In this document: positions 19,819 to 30,605 of the stretch, piece after piece
Position numbering within the stretch: the stretch's first letter is position 1
Layout of the letters: every line of letters starts with the position of its first letter
Assembly: GCA_039105265.1 (NCBI GenBank)
Contig: JAPFFF010000034.1
Span: 62,001-126,000 of the forward strand
Direction: 5' to 3'
From: Tritrichomonas musculus
Taxonomy: Eukaryota > Parabasalia > Tritrichomonadida > Tritrichomonadidae
DNA length: 64,000 bases
The notes under the pieces: model-generated
The model's input: the letters and a program-made list of their open reading frames with translations, nothing else
What the model was told of the DNA's origin: nothing
Database searches by the model: none
Program-made: the position numbers and the translations under genes

Positions 19819-22800
19819 ATGTCTGCTATTTTTGATCAATCTGAGGTAAATTTTAAAGATTATAAGCAGATTGGCAGTATTTTTGATGGATTATGCTCTA
19901 GAATATATTTATATGAAGATAAAAAAACGGGGAAAAAAATTACTATTAAAATAAGCAAACAAGAGGTAAACAAGGGAATGGAAAAAAGCTTCAAGAACCA
20001 AATACAAAAATTCAATAGTATCATTAACCCAGCAATTTTACATTTATCCAATTTTATTTTATCCGATGCGCAAAATAAGATATTAAATCCGATTTTTCTC
20101 ACAGAATACATGCCAAAAGGCTCGCTAAAAAATTTTCTCGAATTAAAAGAAAAACAAACACAAATAATTTTGAACGATACCAAAAAATATGTTATTTTCA
20201 TTGGAATAGCTCTTGGAATGAAGAGTATCCACGATAATAATATCATTCATGGAAATCTTGATCCAAGCCATATTCTTCTTGATGACAATTATTATCCCAA
20301 AATTAAAGTTATTAATTTTTCACAGTTTATTCAAACAGAGGAAGGATTTTCAATTTATAAATCCCCGGAAGTTTATATTAATTCAGAGTTTTATCAAGAA
20401 AGTGATGTTTATTCATTTGCTTTTATCGCATATCAACTTTTTACAGGTCTTCCTCCAATTATCAAGTCAAAAACAGAGTATCAAAAAATGGAGCAGATAA
20501 GAAAAGGAAAACGTCCCGATACTTCAATGATCAAAGACGAACAATTGGTCAATTTTTTGAATGGATGCTGGTCGCATGAACCAAGTGAAAGATACTCCTT
20601 CAAACAAATTGTTAATGACATTTTGAGAGGAAAATATCAATCAGCTTTTCCTGTCATCGATGAAAGTGAAGTGACCAATTATATCAAGTTATTCACAAGC
20701 CAAGACGAATCATTAAACGAACGAATTCTTCCTGTACATTGCACCTTTGAAAATACAATAACAAACAGCAAATTCAAATTGAAAATTTACGGTTATCAGA
20801 CGGTTAGTGATGTGATCGAAATGATTAAAAATACGAAAAAATACAATTACGAATTTGAATTGTACACATCACAAAAATTAGAAAATGAAAGCTACTTTGC
20901 TGACTATATTTATGATAGACCAAGAACCGTTAAAATTGTTCCTCTTGGATCTTCTGCTAGTCCAAAGAAATCAGCAGCAATTTCAGAAAATCAATCAAAA
21001 GAAAAATTAGAGAAAGCTAAAAGATTTGATGATTCAAATGGAAAAATTGTCTCAAGTCCGAAAAGTCCAAGGCGCCAAAAAAATGCATCCATCATTGCTG
21101 ACAAATCGCCAAATAGAAAAGTTCAAAAAGCTGACAAATCAAATGAAAAAGTTGACTTACGAAATAGAAGCCAGGATCTCAGTAAGAGAACGCCTCTTTT
21201 TGATGACGATTTAGAAGAAGACGAAGCAGATAAATCTAAGAAGCCCAATAAAGACATTGTTACAAGAAGCAGAAGTCCAGAGCGTCAGAAAAAGAAATCC
21301 AAAACTTCTAATGACCAACCCAAAGAAAAAACCGAAAAATATAAAGAAAATGATGATTTAAACGAAGAACTCGGCTTAAATAAATCTCCTCAAAAAGCTC
21401 TGACTAAAAAATATAATTGGAAGGTGATGATTGCAAACAAAAACAGCAGTGAAAATCGTGATTTTGAATTTTCAGTAGATTATACAATTGCAGATGCAAT
21501 CAAGCAAATTGAAGAAAGCGAAAACAAATATAGAATTAAAATGTATAAAAGAGCTGGCGATCTTAAGCTTAATCAAGTTGGCAATGATGAAAACTTGTAT
21601 AAGACATATTATAATGATAAAAAAACGCAATTGATTGTGATTAAATATGACATTAAATATGGCTTTGCAATCGAGAACACTAATGTTAAATATGAGAGAG
21701 TATTCAATTTTAATGATAAGTTAGATCTCATTGCATCCAATCTTGTTTATGACTCATCTGCAGACAGCTTAAAATTCTCAAAAAATCCATCAGAAAACTT
21801 TGAATACGCCGATAAACTTGTGTTCCTTTATAAAGGCAAAAAATACTCAGGTCAAGATTCATTTATTTCTCTACATTATAATTATCGTAATGATGAGAGA
21901 ATAATAATATCATTGCAAGAGCCATTGAAAATGAAAGGAGCATCCTCTAGTGATCAGACTAATGACGCACAATTCATTGATAACAAACTTGGGCCAACTG
22001 AAAATGATAAAATTAATGACAAAACAAATAACAATAAGGCCAAATCAAATACAAATAATACAAGTAACAACAATGACAAATCAAATACAAATAATGCAAA
22101 TAACAATAATGACAAATCAAATACAAATAATGCAAATAACAATAATGACAAATCAAATACAAATAATGCAAATAACAATAATGACAAAGCTAATACAAAC
22201 AAAACTAATGACAATAATGACAAAGCTAATACAAACAATACAAGTAACATTAATTCTAATAAAAATATAAACACTACCAATAACAATACTAATAACAACG
22301 ATACCAGTGCTATTGATGATACTAGCATAAAAGCAGATAAAAGCAACACCAGTGATACAAATAATGCTAGTGATACAAATAACACCAGCGATAACAACAG
22401 TTTAAGTTCGAATAATAAAAATATAAATAATAATTCTAATCAATTAACTACTGATGAAAACAATAATAATCATAATACTGAAGAAGACATTAAAATCATT
22501 CAAAATATTGCATATAACGATAATATGCTAAGCAAATTTTTACCGGAAACCAAGGTTGGCTTTAAGTTTAAGCTCAAATCGAGAGCAATTGCTGATTATT
22601 ACATAAAAATAGATGATGAAGATACAACATTTGATGAAATAAAAGCACTGCTTATGGCAAAAATTAACAAAGGCCCATATAAAACTTTTAGTCCCAAAAT
22701 GATCATATTAAAATACAACAACAAAGAGATCAAAGACAACTGTTTCAAAGACATCAAATACAAAGAAGGCGAATTCATTACCGTGTCAATAAGGACTAGA

Positions 22801-24357
22801 AAATTTATTGTAATATTTGATGAGATTGCAAGAACATATGAGCTAGAAGAAAGTAGTCTAACTGTGAATGATCTACAAAGAGAAATTAGCACATCAGAGT
22901 CATATCAGTTGTTTTTCAACAATGAAGAATTGAAAGGAAATCAGGACTTAAATAATTTTGAAATTACAGATCAAGATATCTTCTCTGCTGAAAAAATGGA
23001 AGGACGATTTTTATTTAATAATGGAAACGTTTATGATTTAGAGCCATTTGATTTATTTGATGAAAAAGAGCTAAGAAGAAACCTAACGCAAAAATTTGGA
23101 ATCGATGTCGATAATTCGAATTTCATGTATTGCAACAAAAGCATTAAATTAAGCAAGTTTTATGATCTTCAAGAAGATTCAAGAGTTGAAGTTGTTCCAA
23201 AAGAAATAAATGCAAAATTCAACAACTTTCTTGATCCGAAATATAATAATTTGTTTAAGAGAGACCAAGAAATAGGTGATGTTCGTAAATATATCATTGA
23301 AAGTAGAGGATTCTTTGGAATTCCAATCGGTTTCAAGGCAGGTGGCATGTTTCTTTCCAATAAAACAAAACTTTTCCAAGCAATTGGAAAAATTGAAGTT
23401 GAAGAAATGGATGAAGATTATTATTTAAAGCGAATTTACATTCCTCAGCATCAGCCTATTCAAAAGTATTTTAGTATAAATGCAACAGGTGCAGAAATAA
23501 GAAGATTTGTGAATGATTACGTTGTCAATCAAAAATTCTTACTGATAAACAAAGGTGAAGAGATTCAGGATTTTGATAAAATTTGTGAATTTGGCGACGA
23601 TATTGAAGTTAAAATTTTACAAAATGAATCAAACAATTCTAATGAATCAATAACTTTTGTTTTCATTTTATCTAATAATGAACAAATAGAAGAAAAAGCT
23701 TTTTATTCCGAAAAGAAAAAACTATTTCTATATAAAAGAAATCTTCAATTGGATGACAATACACAATATTTGTTTTTCGCACGTGGAAAGCTTATTCTTG
23801 ATGATAAAGATGATTTCAGTATTTTGAAAGATGTTGATGATAAGAAAGTTTTTGTTTACGTACGTAGAACTGTTTCATATGATTTCAGTCAAACCGCAAT
23901 TAGTGCTCAGAAAACTCAGAAAGAACTGCAAAAAATTCAAAGCATTGTTGTTGAAAACATGGACGATTCAAATGAAAAAGTTGAGATCAAATATGATGAA
24001 TTGTCAGATCTAAAAACAATTCTTGATTTGAGAATTGAAGTTGCTTTTCAATTGAAAATAGATGGAGTTGACAATATTTCGTTGTTTATTCAGACAGATG
24101 GTGAATATGCACTTTTGTTCGATAAAGATGAAATCAATCAAGTTTTGACTGAGTCTTCCAGCAATTTGATTCATTATAAGATATTGAAAGGAGGAGTATA
24201 CTTGCGTCCAAGAATGGCCAAAAAATATCAAGAATATGCTTCAAAGAGTGGAATTATCTTGACAGCCAACCAGGTTCAAGAAATTTACTGGAAAGTCGAT
24301 TCAGATCAAAACTTATTTATGTCAACAATTGACTATCTTTCTTATCATTCGATTTAA
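19819..24357 (+). CDS. Large pseudokinase with serial ubiquitin-like/β-grasp-type modules
   Basis: 1512 residues. An N-terminal protein-kinase fold (~12-275) has a lysine in a KITIKIS strand and an intact YKSPEVY/SDVYSFAFI C-lobe. The catalytic HRD is replaced by HGN (144-146) and DFG by NFS (166-168), so it should be catalytically dead. The rest contains repeated ~75-residue segments (starting near 310, 537, 615, 915, 990, 1080 and later), each with a β-strand, a T/D-I-x-D-x-I-x-x-I helix and a short acidic ending, resembling ubiquitin-like folds. Between ~400 and ~530 lie basic Ser/Lys stretches with SPRRQ, SPNRK and RSRSPERQ motifs. Residues ~715-900 are an Asn/Asp/Thr-rich array coded by a minisatellite. 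A scaffold role is likely; the ubiquitin-like assignment is inferred from pattern only. Confidence 0.75.
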   Translation: MSAIFDQSEVNFKDYKQIGSIFDGLCSRIYLYEDKKTGKKITIKISKQEVNKGMEKSFKNQIQKFNSIINPAILHLSNFILSDAQNKILNPIFLTEYMPKGSLKNFLELKEKQTQIILNDTKKYVIFIGIALGMKSIHDNNIIHGNLDPSHILLDDNYYPKIKVINFSQFIQTEEGFSIYKSPEVYINSEFYQESDVYSFAFIAYQLFTGLPPIIKSKTEYQKMEQIRKGKRPDTSMIKDEQLVNFLNGCWSHEPSERYSFKQIVNDILRGKYQSAFPVIDESEVTNYIKLFTSQDESLNERILPVHCTFENTITNSKFKLKIYGYQTVSDVIEMIKNTKKYNYEFELYTSQKLENESYFADYIYDRPRTVKIVPLGSSASPKKSAAISENQSKEKLEKAKRFDDSNGKIVSSPKSPRRQKNASIIADKSPNRKVQKADKSNEKVDLRNRSQDLSKRTPLFDDDLEEDEADKSKKPNKDIVTRSRSPERQKKKSKTSNDQPKEKTEKYKENDDLNEELGLNKSPQKALTKKYNWKVMIANKNSSENRDFEFSVDYTIADAIKQIEESENKYRIKMYKRAGDLKLNQVGNDENLYKTYYNDKKTQLIVIKYDIKYGFAIENTNVKYERVFNFNDKLDLIASNLVYDSSADSLKFSKNPSENFEYADKLVFLYKGKKYSGQDSFISLHYNYRNDERIIISLQEPLKMKGASSSDQTNDAQFIDNKLGPTENDKINDKTNNNKAKSNTNNTSNNNDKSNTNNANNNNDKSNTNNANNNNDKSNTNNANNNNDKANTNKTNDNNDKANTNNTSNINSNKNINTTNNNTNNNDTSAIDDTSIKADKSNTSDTNNASDTNNTSDNNSLSSNNKNINNNSNQLTTDENNNNHNTEEDIKIIQNIAYNDNMLSKFLPETKVGFKFKLKSRAIADYYIKIDDEDTTFDEIKALLMAKINKGPYKTFSPKMIILKYNNKEIKDNCFKDIKYKEGEFITVSIRTRKFIVIFDEIARTYELEESSLTVNDLQREISTSESYQLFFNNEELKGNQDLNNFEITDQDIFSAEKMEGRFLFNNGNVYDLEPFDLFDEKELRRNLTQKFGIDVDNSNFMYCNKSIKLSKFYDLQEDSRVEVVPKEINAKFNNFLDPKYNNLFKRDQEIGDVRKYIIESRGFFGIPIGFKAGGMFLSNKTKLFQAIGKIEVEEMDEDYYLKRIYIPQHQPIQKYFSINATGAEIRRFVNDYVVNQKFLLINKGEEIQDFDKICEFGDDIEVKILQNESNNSNESITFVFILSNNEQIEEKAFYSEKKKLFLYKRNLQLDDNTQYLFFARGKLILDDKDDFSILKDVDDKKVFVYVRRTVSYDFSQTAISAQKTQKELQKIQSIVVENMDDSNEKVEIKYDELSDLKTILDLRIEVAFQLKIDGVDNISLFIQTDGEYALLFDKDEINQVLTESSSNLIHYKILKGGVYLRPRMAKKYQEYASKSGIILTANQVQEIYWKVDSDQNLFMSTIDYLSYHSI
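22038..22200 (+). repeat. 33-bp coding minisatellite
   Basis: At least four near-identical 33-bp units, each coding for an 11-residue Asn-rich repeat of the form NANNNNDKSNT, lie inside the pseudokinase gene. Degenerate flanking repeats extend the Asn/Thr-rich tract to about 22460. Copy number is likely to vary between strains. Confidence 0.85.
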
Positions 24358-24524
24358 TTTTATTAAACTTTTTTTTTTATCAGAATTAAGTATTTTTTTT
24401 TTTTTTTTTTTTTTTTTTTATAGTTATTTTGTGGTTTTCCCACAAATATTTTATTGTGAATATCTGTTGAACTATGCATGCTTCATTTACGCTTTAGGTA
24501 TTTTCTTTTCTAACAATTGGTGTA

Positions 24525-24835
24525 TAAAAAAGAGGCCTTCGCTTAATCATCTCATAAAAAGATACATCCTAAACTCCAGATATCGACTTCTGGGGACGAT
24601 AATAAATTGTAATAACAGTTGAAGTCATTGTCTTTTTCCTCCTTTTTGGTGATATTTGTTTGGCTAAACCAATATCTGCTATTTCAATAACATTTGATGC
24701 TTTAACAAGAATATTTTGAGGTTCAGATCTCGATTAGAAATATTTCTTTGATGAAGAACGTATAATCCACAAAGTAATTGACGCATATATGGCTTGATTT
24801 GCTTTTCTGATAAAAGATTTTTTTATTTCGTTCTT
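24525..24835 (-). pseudogene. Decayed CMGC (CDK/RCK-like) kinase fragment
   Basis: Read on the minus strand, broken frames give, in kinase order, KPYMRQLLCGLYVLHQRNIS, a mutated NRDLN catalytic loop, NILVKASNVIEIADIGLAKQ (DFG-like DIG), TVITIYYRP (the CMGC T-x-x-YYRxPE activation-loop signature) and SGVxDV-SFYEMIKRRPLF. Stops and frameshifts interrupt it and both ends are missing. It is a truncated relic of a CMGC family kinase and not a paralogue of the other kinases in the window. Confidence 0.7.
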
Positions 24836-25608
24836 TAAAAAGAAGGTAATAGAAGAACAAGACAATAATCATTTCTTTTTTTTTCATTATGTAATGATAT
24901 TTTCATTGACTATTTTCCATTCAGGAATAAAACATAGTGAAATACATTTATATCAATATAAATTATAAATTTCTAATTTATTTCCTAGGCTTTAAATGGT
25001 CATAGTGGACATGCCACTTTTTTCGACAGCTTAACTTTTTCTGAGATAATAAAATGGCATCTTAATTGATTAGGACATATTTTATTTTTTGAAATAACAG
25101 ATTCTTCTTCATAACATCAATTTTTCTATGGCGGACATTCTAATGGACATTTCAAATTTCTCAATGAATGAAATGTGATCTAAAAAAATTGAGCTATATG
25201 GCAATTTCATTTTCGATTTTAGTTGATTTCACAAACTAAAAAAAAAAAAAAAAAAAAAAAAACAATTATTTGACCTTGTTTGATCGACATAGCTCAGAAA
25301 AATTTTAAAATTTTTTTATTTTTATAAAGTGGACATATGTCCACAAACTGGACACATGGACTTTAAAATATTAATTGATCTGGACATTTTGACATCAAAA
25401 TGCACACATATTTAGAGCCTAGTTTATTTCAATAAAATTTCAAACTTGAATAGAAATGCGATTGGAAGTAATTCATAACAAGAGCTCTAATATTTCATTA
25501 AAACTTTGAAAAATATTTCTTACGAATCACAAAAAAAAGATAAATATAAAAACAATATTTTTGCAAAACGTTAACGTTTATTAATTGAAGAATTCTTCGC
25601 CATTTTCT
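24836..25608. other. Intergenic, no supported gene
   Basis: A+T-rich, with an A24 run at about 25239-25262. Several GGACAT words (near 25009, 25135, 25152, 25330 and 25352) give a weak repeated pattern, possibly an old element, but no clean inverted ends. Confidence 0.4.
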
Positions 25609-25794
25609 TTATTCCTTATTTGGAGGTGGGTGGGAGCCATCTGGGGGTGGTCCTGGTGGATGTTCACCGTCTGGTGGAGGACCTGGTGGATGACCATCTG
25701 GAGGTGGGCCTGGTGGATGACCGTCGGGTGGTGGGCCTGGTGGGCGTTCGCCATTAGGTGGTGGGCCACGTGGTTGCTTTTGTTCTTCAGACAT
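25609..25794 (-). CDS. Small Pro/Gly-rich repeat protein (GPPPDG repeats)
   Basis: 61 residues: MSEEQKQPRG, then five PPGPPPDGxx-type repeats, then NKE. The unit is encoded by a 24-30 base G+C-rich minisatellite, in strong contrast to the A+T-rich flanks. No signal peptide or membrane segment. The repeat resembles polyproline-II, intrinsically disordered tracts found in other trichomonad proteins. It may be a stand-alone small protein or a fragment of a larger repeat protein. The opposite strand is also open (Trp-rich) but is an implausible protein. Confidence 0.5.
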   Translation of the reverse strand: MSEEQKQPRGPPPNGERPPGPPPDGHPPGPPPDGHPPGPPPDGEHPPGPPPDGSHPPPNKE

Positions 25795-26519
25795 TTTAAT
25801 TAATGAAGTGATGAGATAAGAATCAGATACATCATTTCATTAAATTTGAATGCTCATTCAAAAACAGCTCACATTCAATTTTTGGAGAAATATTCAAAAA
25901 ATTTTGATTTTATTTATAGAAGTCATATAAAATTCAAATTTTTATTACCTATTATTATTTCTTTTATTTATGCTTACGATGTATATTCACAAAAACTCAT
26001 ACTATTCAAATTTCTGATAATCAGTTTAATGTATTCAATTTTTCTTATCAAAGTTTATGGAAATTTATGACATGAATATTTCTTCGGAATTATTAATTAT
26101 TTAATCCCAGCATGAAAACATTTTACATAATATTATGAAAACAAAATGCACAAACGAAAACTTTGCGTTTTAAAAATTTACTTTATAATCATATTTAGAT
26201 TTTTAATATTCTTTGCATATTAATAATTACAAATCATTTTAGAACAGAACTGAATGATATATATATATTTATATAATATGAATATTAAAATCACTTTTAT
26301 AATATCTAATTTTGTAATTATTTATCTATATAAATATAAATTGGCAAAAACAGCCTATTTGAAGATTATTCACTGATTAGAACTTATATACTAAAAGATT
26401 TCTTCATTTGGAGATATCAAATAATAATTATGATATTGAAGAATTTTTTAAAAAGACTTTATAGAAAGTGAACATTTCAGAATTCAACCTTAGGAAATGG
26501 ATGAACATCATGTCACTGA
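25795..26519. other. Intergenic, no supported gene
   Basis: A+T-rich. A hydrophobic 74-codon frame at 25846-26070 has no recognisable features and is not supported as a gene. Confidence 0.4.
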
Positions 26520-26645
26520 CATGAAAAAAGAGCAGAAGACATATGTGAGCAAATACGCAATGCTAGTGAAATGACAATTGCAGTAAAGAGATTTTGGTGC
26601 AGGGAAGATATTGAACAAATGAAAGCAATGATCAGAATTCAATGA
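26520..26645 (+). pseudogene. Short gene fragment of unknown family
   Basis: A 41-codon open stretch encodes RAEDICEQIRNASEMTIAVK followed by RFWCREDIEQMKAMIRIQ and a stop. Codon choice and composition are gene-like, but there is no start codon and a stop lies immediately upstream. It looks like the 3' end of a lost gene. Not recognised. Confidence 0.35.
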
Positions 26646-26808
26646 GATTTCTCAAATATTTTAATCTTTTTTGGAGTAAAAAAAGTTGAATATATTTTGG
26701 AGAAAATAAAATATCTATATGGCTTAATTTTTGGACCTTTGGACAGACTATTTTTTTGGTCCATTGCACCTTATTAAAATTTTGTAAATTTTTACCCAAA
26801 AAAATGAA

Positions 26809-27336
26809 ATGAAATCATATATTTTTTATCTTTTTTTTTCCTTTAAAATTTTACACTTTTGGAATAACTTTTTGAACTATTTTTCCAAAGATACCAAGCT
26901 AAAAATGGCAAAAGAATTGCATAATATTGATTTCTTAAATAATGAACCATATGAAGTTGCCCAAAAAATTACTCAGCCGATTTTTGTCATCCACGGAACC
27001 AAAGATATCCATGTCCAATTTGAAAACAGCGAAAAACTGATGGAAAACGTACAAAGTAAAGAAAAAAAATTCATTCCATTCGATGGAAATCATTGCAGCT
27101 TTAACAGATATGATTACGTGCTCCAACAGCTCATTTTCATTTTGAACCACAATGGAATTGATATAACTGAATTTAAAAAAGAAAAAAAAGGGGAATACTT
27201 ATCGCCCCCGATACTTATTGACCCTGGTGGCGATAAGTATTTTTTTTTTTTTTTTTTTTTTTTGAAAACTTTACTCTCTCAATCAGCAATCTCTGATATT
27301 CATCTCTTTTTTCTTTCATCATATAATTGGGATTAA
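26809..27336 (+). pseudogene. C-terminal fragment of an α/β-hydrolase
   Basis: The homologous part (~26905-27165) reads ITQPIFVIHGTKDIHVQFEN and FDGNHCSFNRYDYVLQQL. This is the C-terminal end of an α/β-hydrolase with the catalytic Asp in GTKD and His in GNH. The nucleophile elbow (GxSxG) and the rest of the fold are missing; the upstream codons are hydrophobic simple sequence. The frame runs on through a poly-Phe (T-run) and into non-coding text. It is a 5'-truncated relic of a serine hydrolase (Bem46/S33-type). Confidence 0.65.
27194..27241 (+). repeat. 13-bp perfect hairpin with a T-run
   Basis: AATACTTATCGCC (27194-27206) and its exact complement (27229-27241) form a hairpin with a 22-base loop, followed by 22 T. 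The loop itself repeats part of the stem (CGATACTTATTG). The form recalls a terminator, but in a eukaryote it is more likely a palindromic repeat remnant within the hydrolase relic. Confidence 0.6.
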
Positions 27337-27576
27337 CTACTCTCAAATAACTTGCTGGGAAAAGATTAAATATAAAACAATTGACTATTTAGTTTTTTTA
27401 TTGAGCCAAATAAATTACTTGTCTTTAAGAAATTATACAATTATTTGTACTATTAAATAAAGAGTTACTTTCAAATAAATGCAATATTTTTTTGTTTGTT
27501 GCATATTCAAAAGGCATTTTTCATAAGGTACTAAAAATAAAACCATTAACAAATTCTTGATTAACTGTATTATATT

Positions 27577-29332
27577 TTACAAATGAATGCCATCTTTAAC
27601 GTTAACATCAATATCTTTATGTTCCAGTAAAAGCTGAATAATCTCAGAATCACCAATGCTTACTGCTTGATGCAATACTGTTTTTATGTTTAATATCAAG
27701 AAAATAATTACTCCACAATCATAATTAAGAAAGTTTATATCTAATCTTTCATCTTCTAAAAAAAGTTTTATGATTTCAATATTTTCATTGACAACTGCAA
27801 AATATAATGGAGATAGGTTATTTTTATATTTAGAAATTACATCAACAAATTTGCAATGAAATATCTTTATTAAACAAAACAATTTTTTTTTGAATTACAT
27901 TATCGTTGGTATCGATTATAACAGTTAATTTATTTTCATATGTATAAAAATACTTATTTTAAAATCATATTGAAATATTTTATTAAAATTATTATTTTTA
28001 AATATCTTAAGGAAAAAATGTTTATGAACATTGTTTAAATATATACTTTTTTAAAATATAATTAACATATTGCATTTGAATGCTATTAAAGTAATTAAAT
28101 AAACTCTATAAACATTATTGTGAAAACAAATGGAAAATTAATATCAATGTTTTCATTAGCTAATAAAAGCTTTACCATTTCAACATTATTATTTTCAATA
28201 GCCCTAATTAAAGGTGGCATATTAAAATGATATTATAATTTCATTGAAAACATTAGTTTTTGATTTCATTGATTTAAAAAAATTTGAATGTTATTTAAAT
28301 ATTTTTTTTTTTTGAATTTTTTCAAAATAATGTATTTTAAACTACATAAAAACTCTTTATTTTTTAACAAAATTGAAATATTTGATTGCAATTTTATAAT
28401 AATATATGAATAATAATTCTAAAAACATACTTTATTTATAATTTTATTATAATGTTTTGTATATAAATGTTATTTTAACATTTGATTTTTAATGTTATTG
28501 AAAAAAATAATTTTGAATTTTATTGAATTTTTAATATGAATATCATTTTAACACTCGATTTAAAATTATATTAAAACAATTTTTAATGAAACATACTTAA
28601 AATATAAATATAGAATTAAATTAAATATTGCTTTTAAATTTTATAAATATGTAATTAATTAAATGTTTGGTCTATTGAAATCCGTTTTTTCGCACATGTT
28701 AAAAAACTTAACAATTTCTATATTATCTTTATATACAGACGCATAAAATGCAGTTTGATTAAATAAAATAGAAATTGTGTTAAAAAAATTGAGAATAAAT
28801 TGTATTAAAAGAAATGAATATGAAACTATATTGAATCAAATATTGCTGAACGTAATTATAATTCAATATGTGAAACTTTATTAAAAATTATAAAATGATG
28901 GAATATAATAAAAATGGTTAAATCCAATTACATTAAAAAACATTATACGAATTATATCTAAATATATGATTCTAAATTCCATGATAATAAACTATTTAAA
29001 CTCTATTGAAAAATATGACATTAAATTTCATTTGAAAAAAATAATAATAAAATTCTATTTAAAAACATTATATTTAATTAAATTTAAAATACTATTATTA
29101 TAATTTTATAGAAAAATATGATGACAAATGCCATTTAAATGTCATATTAAAAATTTCATTTGAAAAACAATTTGAATGCTATTCAAAAAAAAAATTGATG
29201 TGAATTGTATTGAAATATTGAAATTTAACATTTGTAAAATTAATATCTGTTTTATCATTTGACAATAAAAGTTTTACTATTTCAATATTATCATTTTCCA
29301 CTGCAATAAACAATAAAGATTGATAAAAATAC
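27577..29332 (-). pseudogene. Scattered ankyrin-repeat remnants separated by AT-rich spacers
   Basis: At least five recognisable ankyrin units lie on the minus strand, each about 90-100 bp: two in 27577-27882 (LHQAVSIGDSEIIQLLLEHK; LYFAVVNENIEIIKLFLEDE), one at ~28125-28220 (IRAIENNNVEMVKLLLANEN), one at ~28676-28765 and one at ~29228-29332 (IAVENDNIEIVKLLLSNDKT). They are separated by up to ~500 bp of stop-filled A+T-rich text. They lie in order downstream of the intact ankyrin-family frame at 29478-30605 and probably once continued it. I see no trichomonad intron signals at the joints, so decay by spacer expansion is the simpler reading. Confidence 0.6.
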
Positions 29333-29477
29333 AAATTCAAAAATACTCTCTTTAGCATAAAAAAATGATATTAAAAATGCGATTAAAATATTATTAAAAT
29401 TTCATTAAAGAATTTAAAGGGTAATTGAATTCAAATCTTTTATTTTAAATGTAATAAAAAGCAATTCATTTAGAATT

Positions 29478-30605
29478 TTATAAAAAAAATAATATATATA
29501 AAATCGTTGCCTTATTTATTTCAATAAACGTTGTTTTCAAAAGATAATCAACAAATATCGGATAGTCATACAAGCATAAATCATAAAAAGAAAATTGGCC
29601 GATATAGAAACTATCAATAAAAGCGAAATTATGATATTTAAGACCAACAGAAAGTATTTCAAAAGAAGATTTTTGATTGCTTTGACAATAGTTATTTTGA
29701 TAAAAATTTGCGAAATCATTGTGATGACATTTGACAGATTCAATGAAAAAACTTTTACAAGACATATCTTTAACAAGTACTCCATATTCTTTTAAAAGTT
29801 CAAATAACTCAGGATTATTGCCATGAATTGAATAAATCCATAATGTTGATGTTAAGGCAGCACCATTTTGAACCAAAAATTTAAATATTTGAACAGACCC
29901 AAAAAAAGCAGCATATTCAATTAATGATAAATATTCATCTAATAAACATAAATTTGATTCAAATATTGATGGTTCAATTATTGTATTAAGATCATATGTA
30001 TTTTTATTTATATAAACAATAAAATCCTCTATCATATCTTTTCGAATCAACTGACAAATATATGTTGGATTTTCACCAATTTTTCTTTTTTCTATAAAGT
30101 CTTCTTTGTTTTTATAATAATGCTTCAATTGATTAACATATATTTCGTTTTGGTTGGATTCATCAAAATCTTTAAAGGTTAAAAAAGTTGATATTTCTGG
30201 ATAAAAGTAATAGTTATATGATGGAAATTCTTTAAAATAATTAAATATATAATTATCAATTTTTAAAATCTTTTCGTTAATTAAATAAAGAAGAATCCTT
30301 TTGTTGCATTTAAAAAAATGAAAAATTTGTATATTTGTGAAGTTTTTTAAAATTGCAAACTTTAATTTTTCAAGAATTTTTTCTAATATTTCAAAAAAAT
30401 TTGAACTTCGGTTATGATTATTTGATATTGCTGCCATCATATGTAAAGTCGCATGGAGCATATATTGATTATTTAAGATATCTTGATCTTCAAATCTTTT
30501 TTGCAGGTTTTGGAGATTTTCTTCCATAACCTGACCTTCATCTAAAAGATTTAAAAGATTTATATTTATATTTTTCATTGTTTCAGTAATTCCTTTTAGA
30601 GCCAT
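29478..30605 (-). CDS. Ankyrin-family protein, N-terminal part (DUF3447-like)
   Basis: 375 residues. The N-terminal ~150 residues are helical (EGQVMEENLQNLQKRFEDQD..., LHMMAAISNNHNRSSNFFEI...) and match the conserved leader that precedes ankyrin arrays in the very large trichomonad ankyrin family. Residues ~185-360 hold divergent ankyrin-like helices (SLIEYAAFFGSVQIFKFLVQ NGA; LWIYSIHGNNPELFELLKEY). The frame ends in a hydrophobic low-complexity tail, just where further ankyrin remnants begin downstream (27577-29332). The gene is therefore probably truncated at its 3' end and may be a pseudogene. Confidence 0.65.
   Translation of the reverse strand: MALKGITETMKNININLLNLLDEGQVMEENLQNLQKRFEDQDILNNQYMLHATLHMMAAISNNHNRSSNFFEILEKILEKLKFAILKNFTNIQIFHFFKCNKRILLYLINEKILKIDNYIFNYFKEFPSYNYYFYPEISTFLTFKDFDESNQNEIYVNQLKHYYKNKEDFIEKRKIGENPTYICQLIRKDMIEDFIVYINKNTYDLNTIIEPSIFESNLCLLDEYLSLIEYAAFFGSVQIFKFLVQNGAALTSTLWIYSIHGNNPELFELLKEYGVLVKDMSCKSFFIESVKCHHNDFANFYQNNYCQSNQKSSFEILSVGLKYHNFAFIDSFYIGQFSFYDLCLYDYPIFVDYLLKTTFIEINKATILYILFFL

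Noticed and set aside
21954-22397. 147-codon minus-strand frame rich in Leu/Val
   Set aside because: It is the antisense shadow of the Asn-rich minisatellite in the pseudokinase gene.
24990-25375. Possible transposon ends with GGACAT words
   Set aside because: The left and right sequences do not align as clean inverted repeats and no target duplication is visible.
25585-25803. Trp-rich plus-strand frame opposite the GPPPDG gene
   Set aside because: Complement of a Pro/Gly repeat; an implausible protein compared with the minus-strand reading.
27194-27262. Intrinsic (bacterial-type) terminator
   Set aside because: The hairpin plus T-run has the form, but the context is a eukaryotic gene relic with long homopolymers elsewhere, so I list it only as a palindrome.
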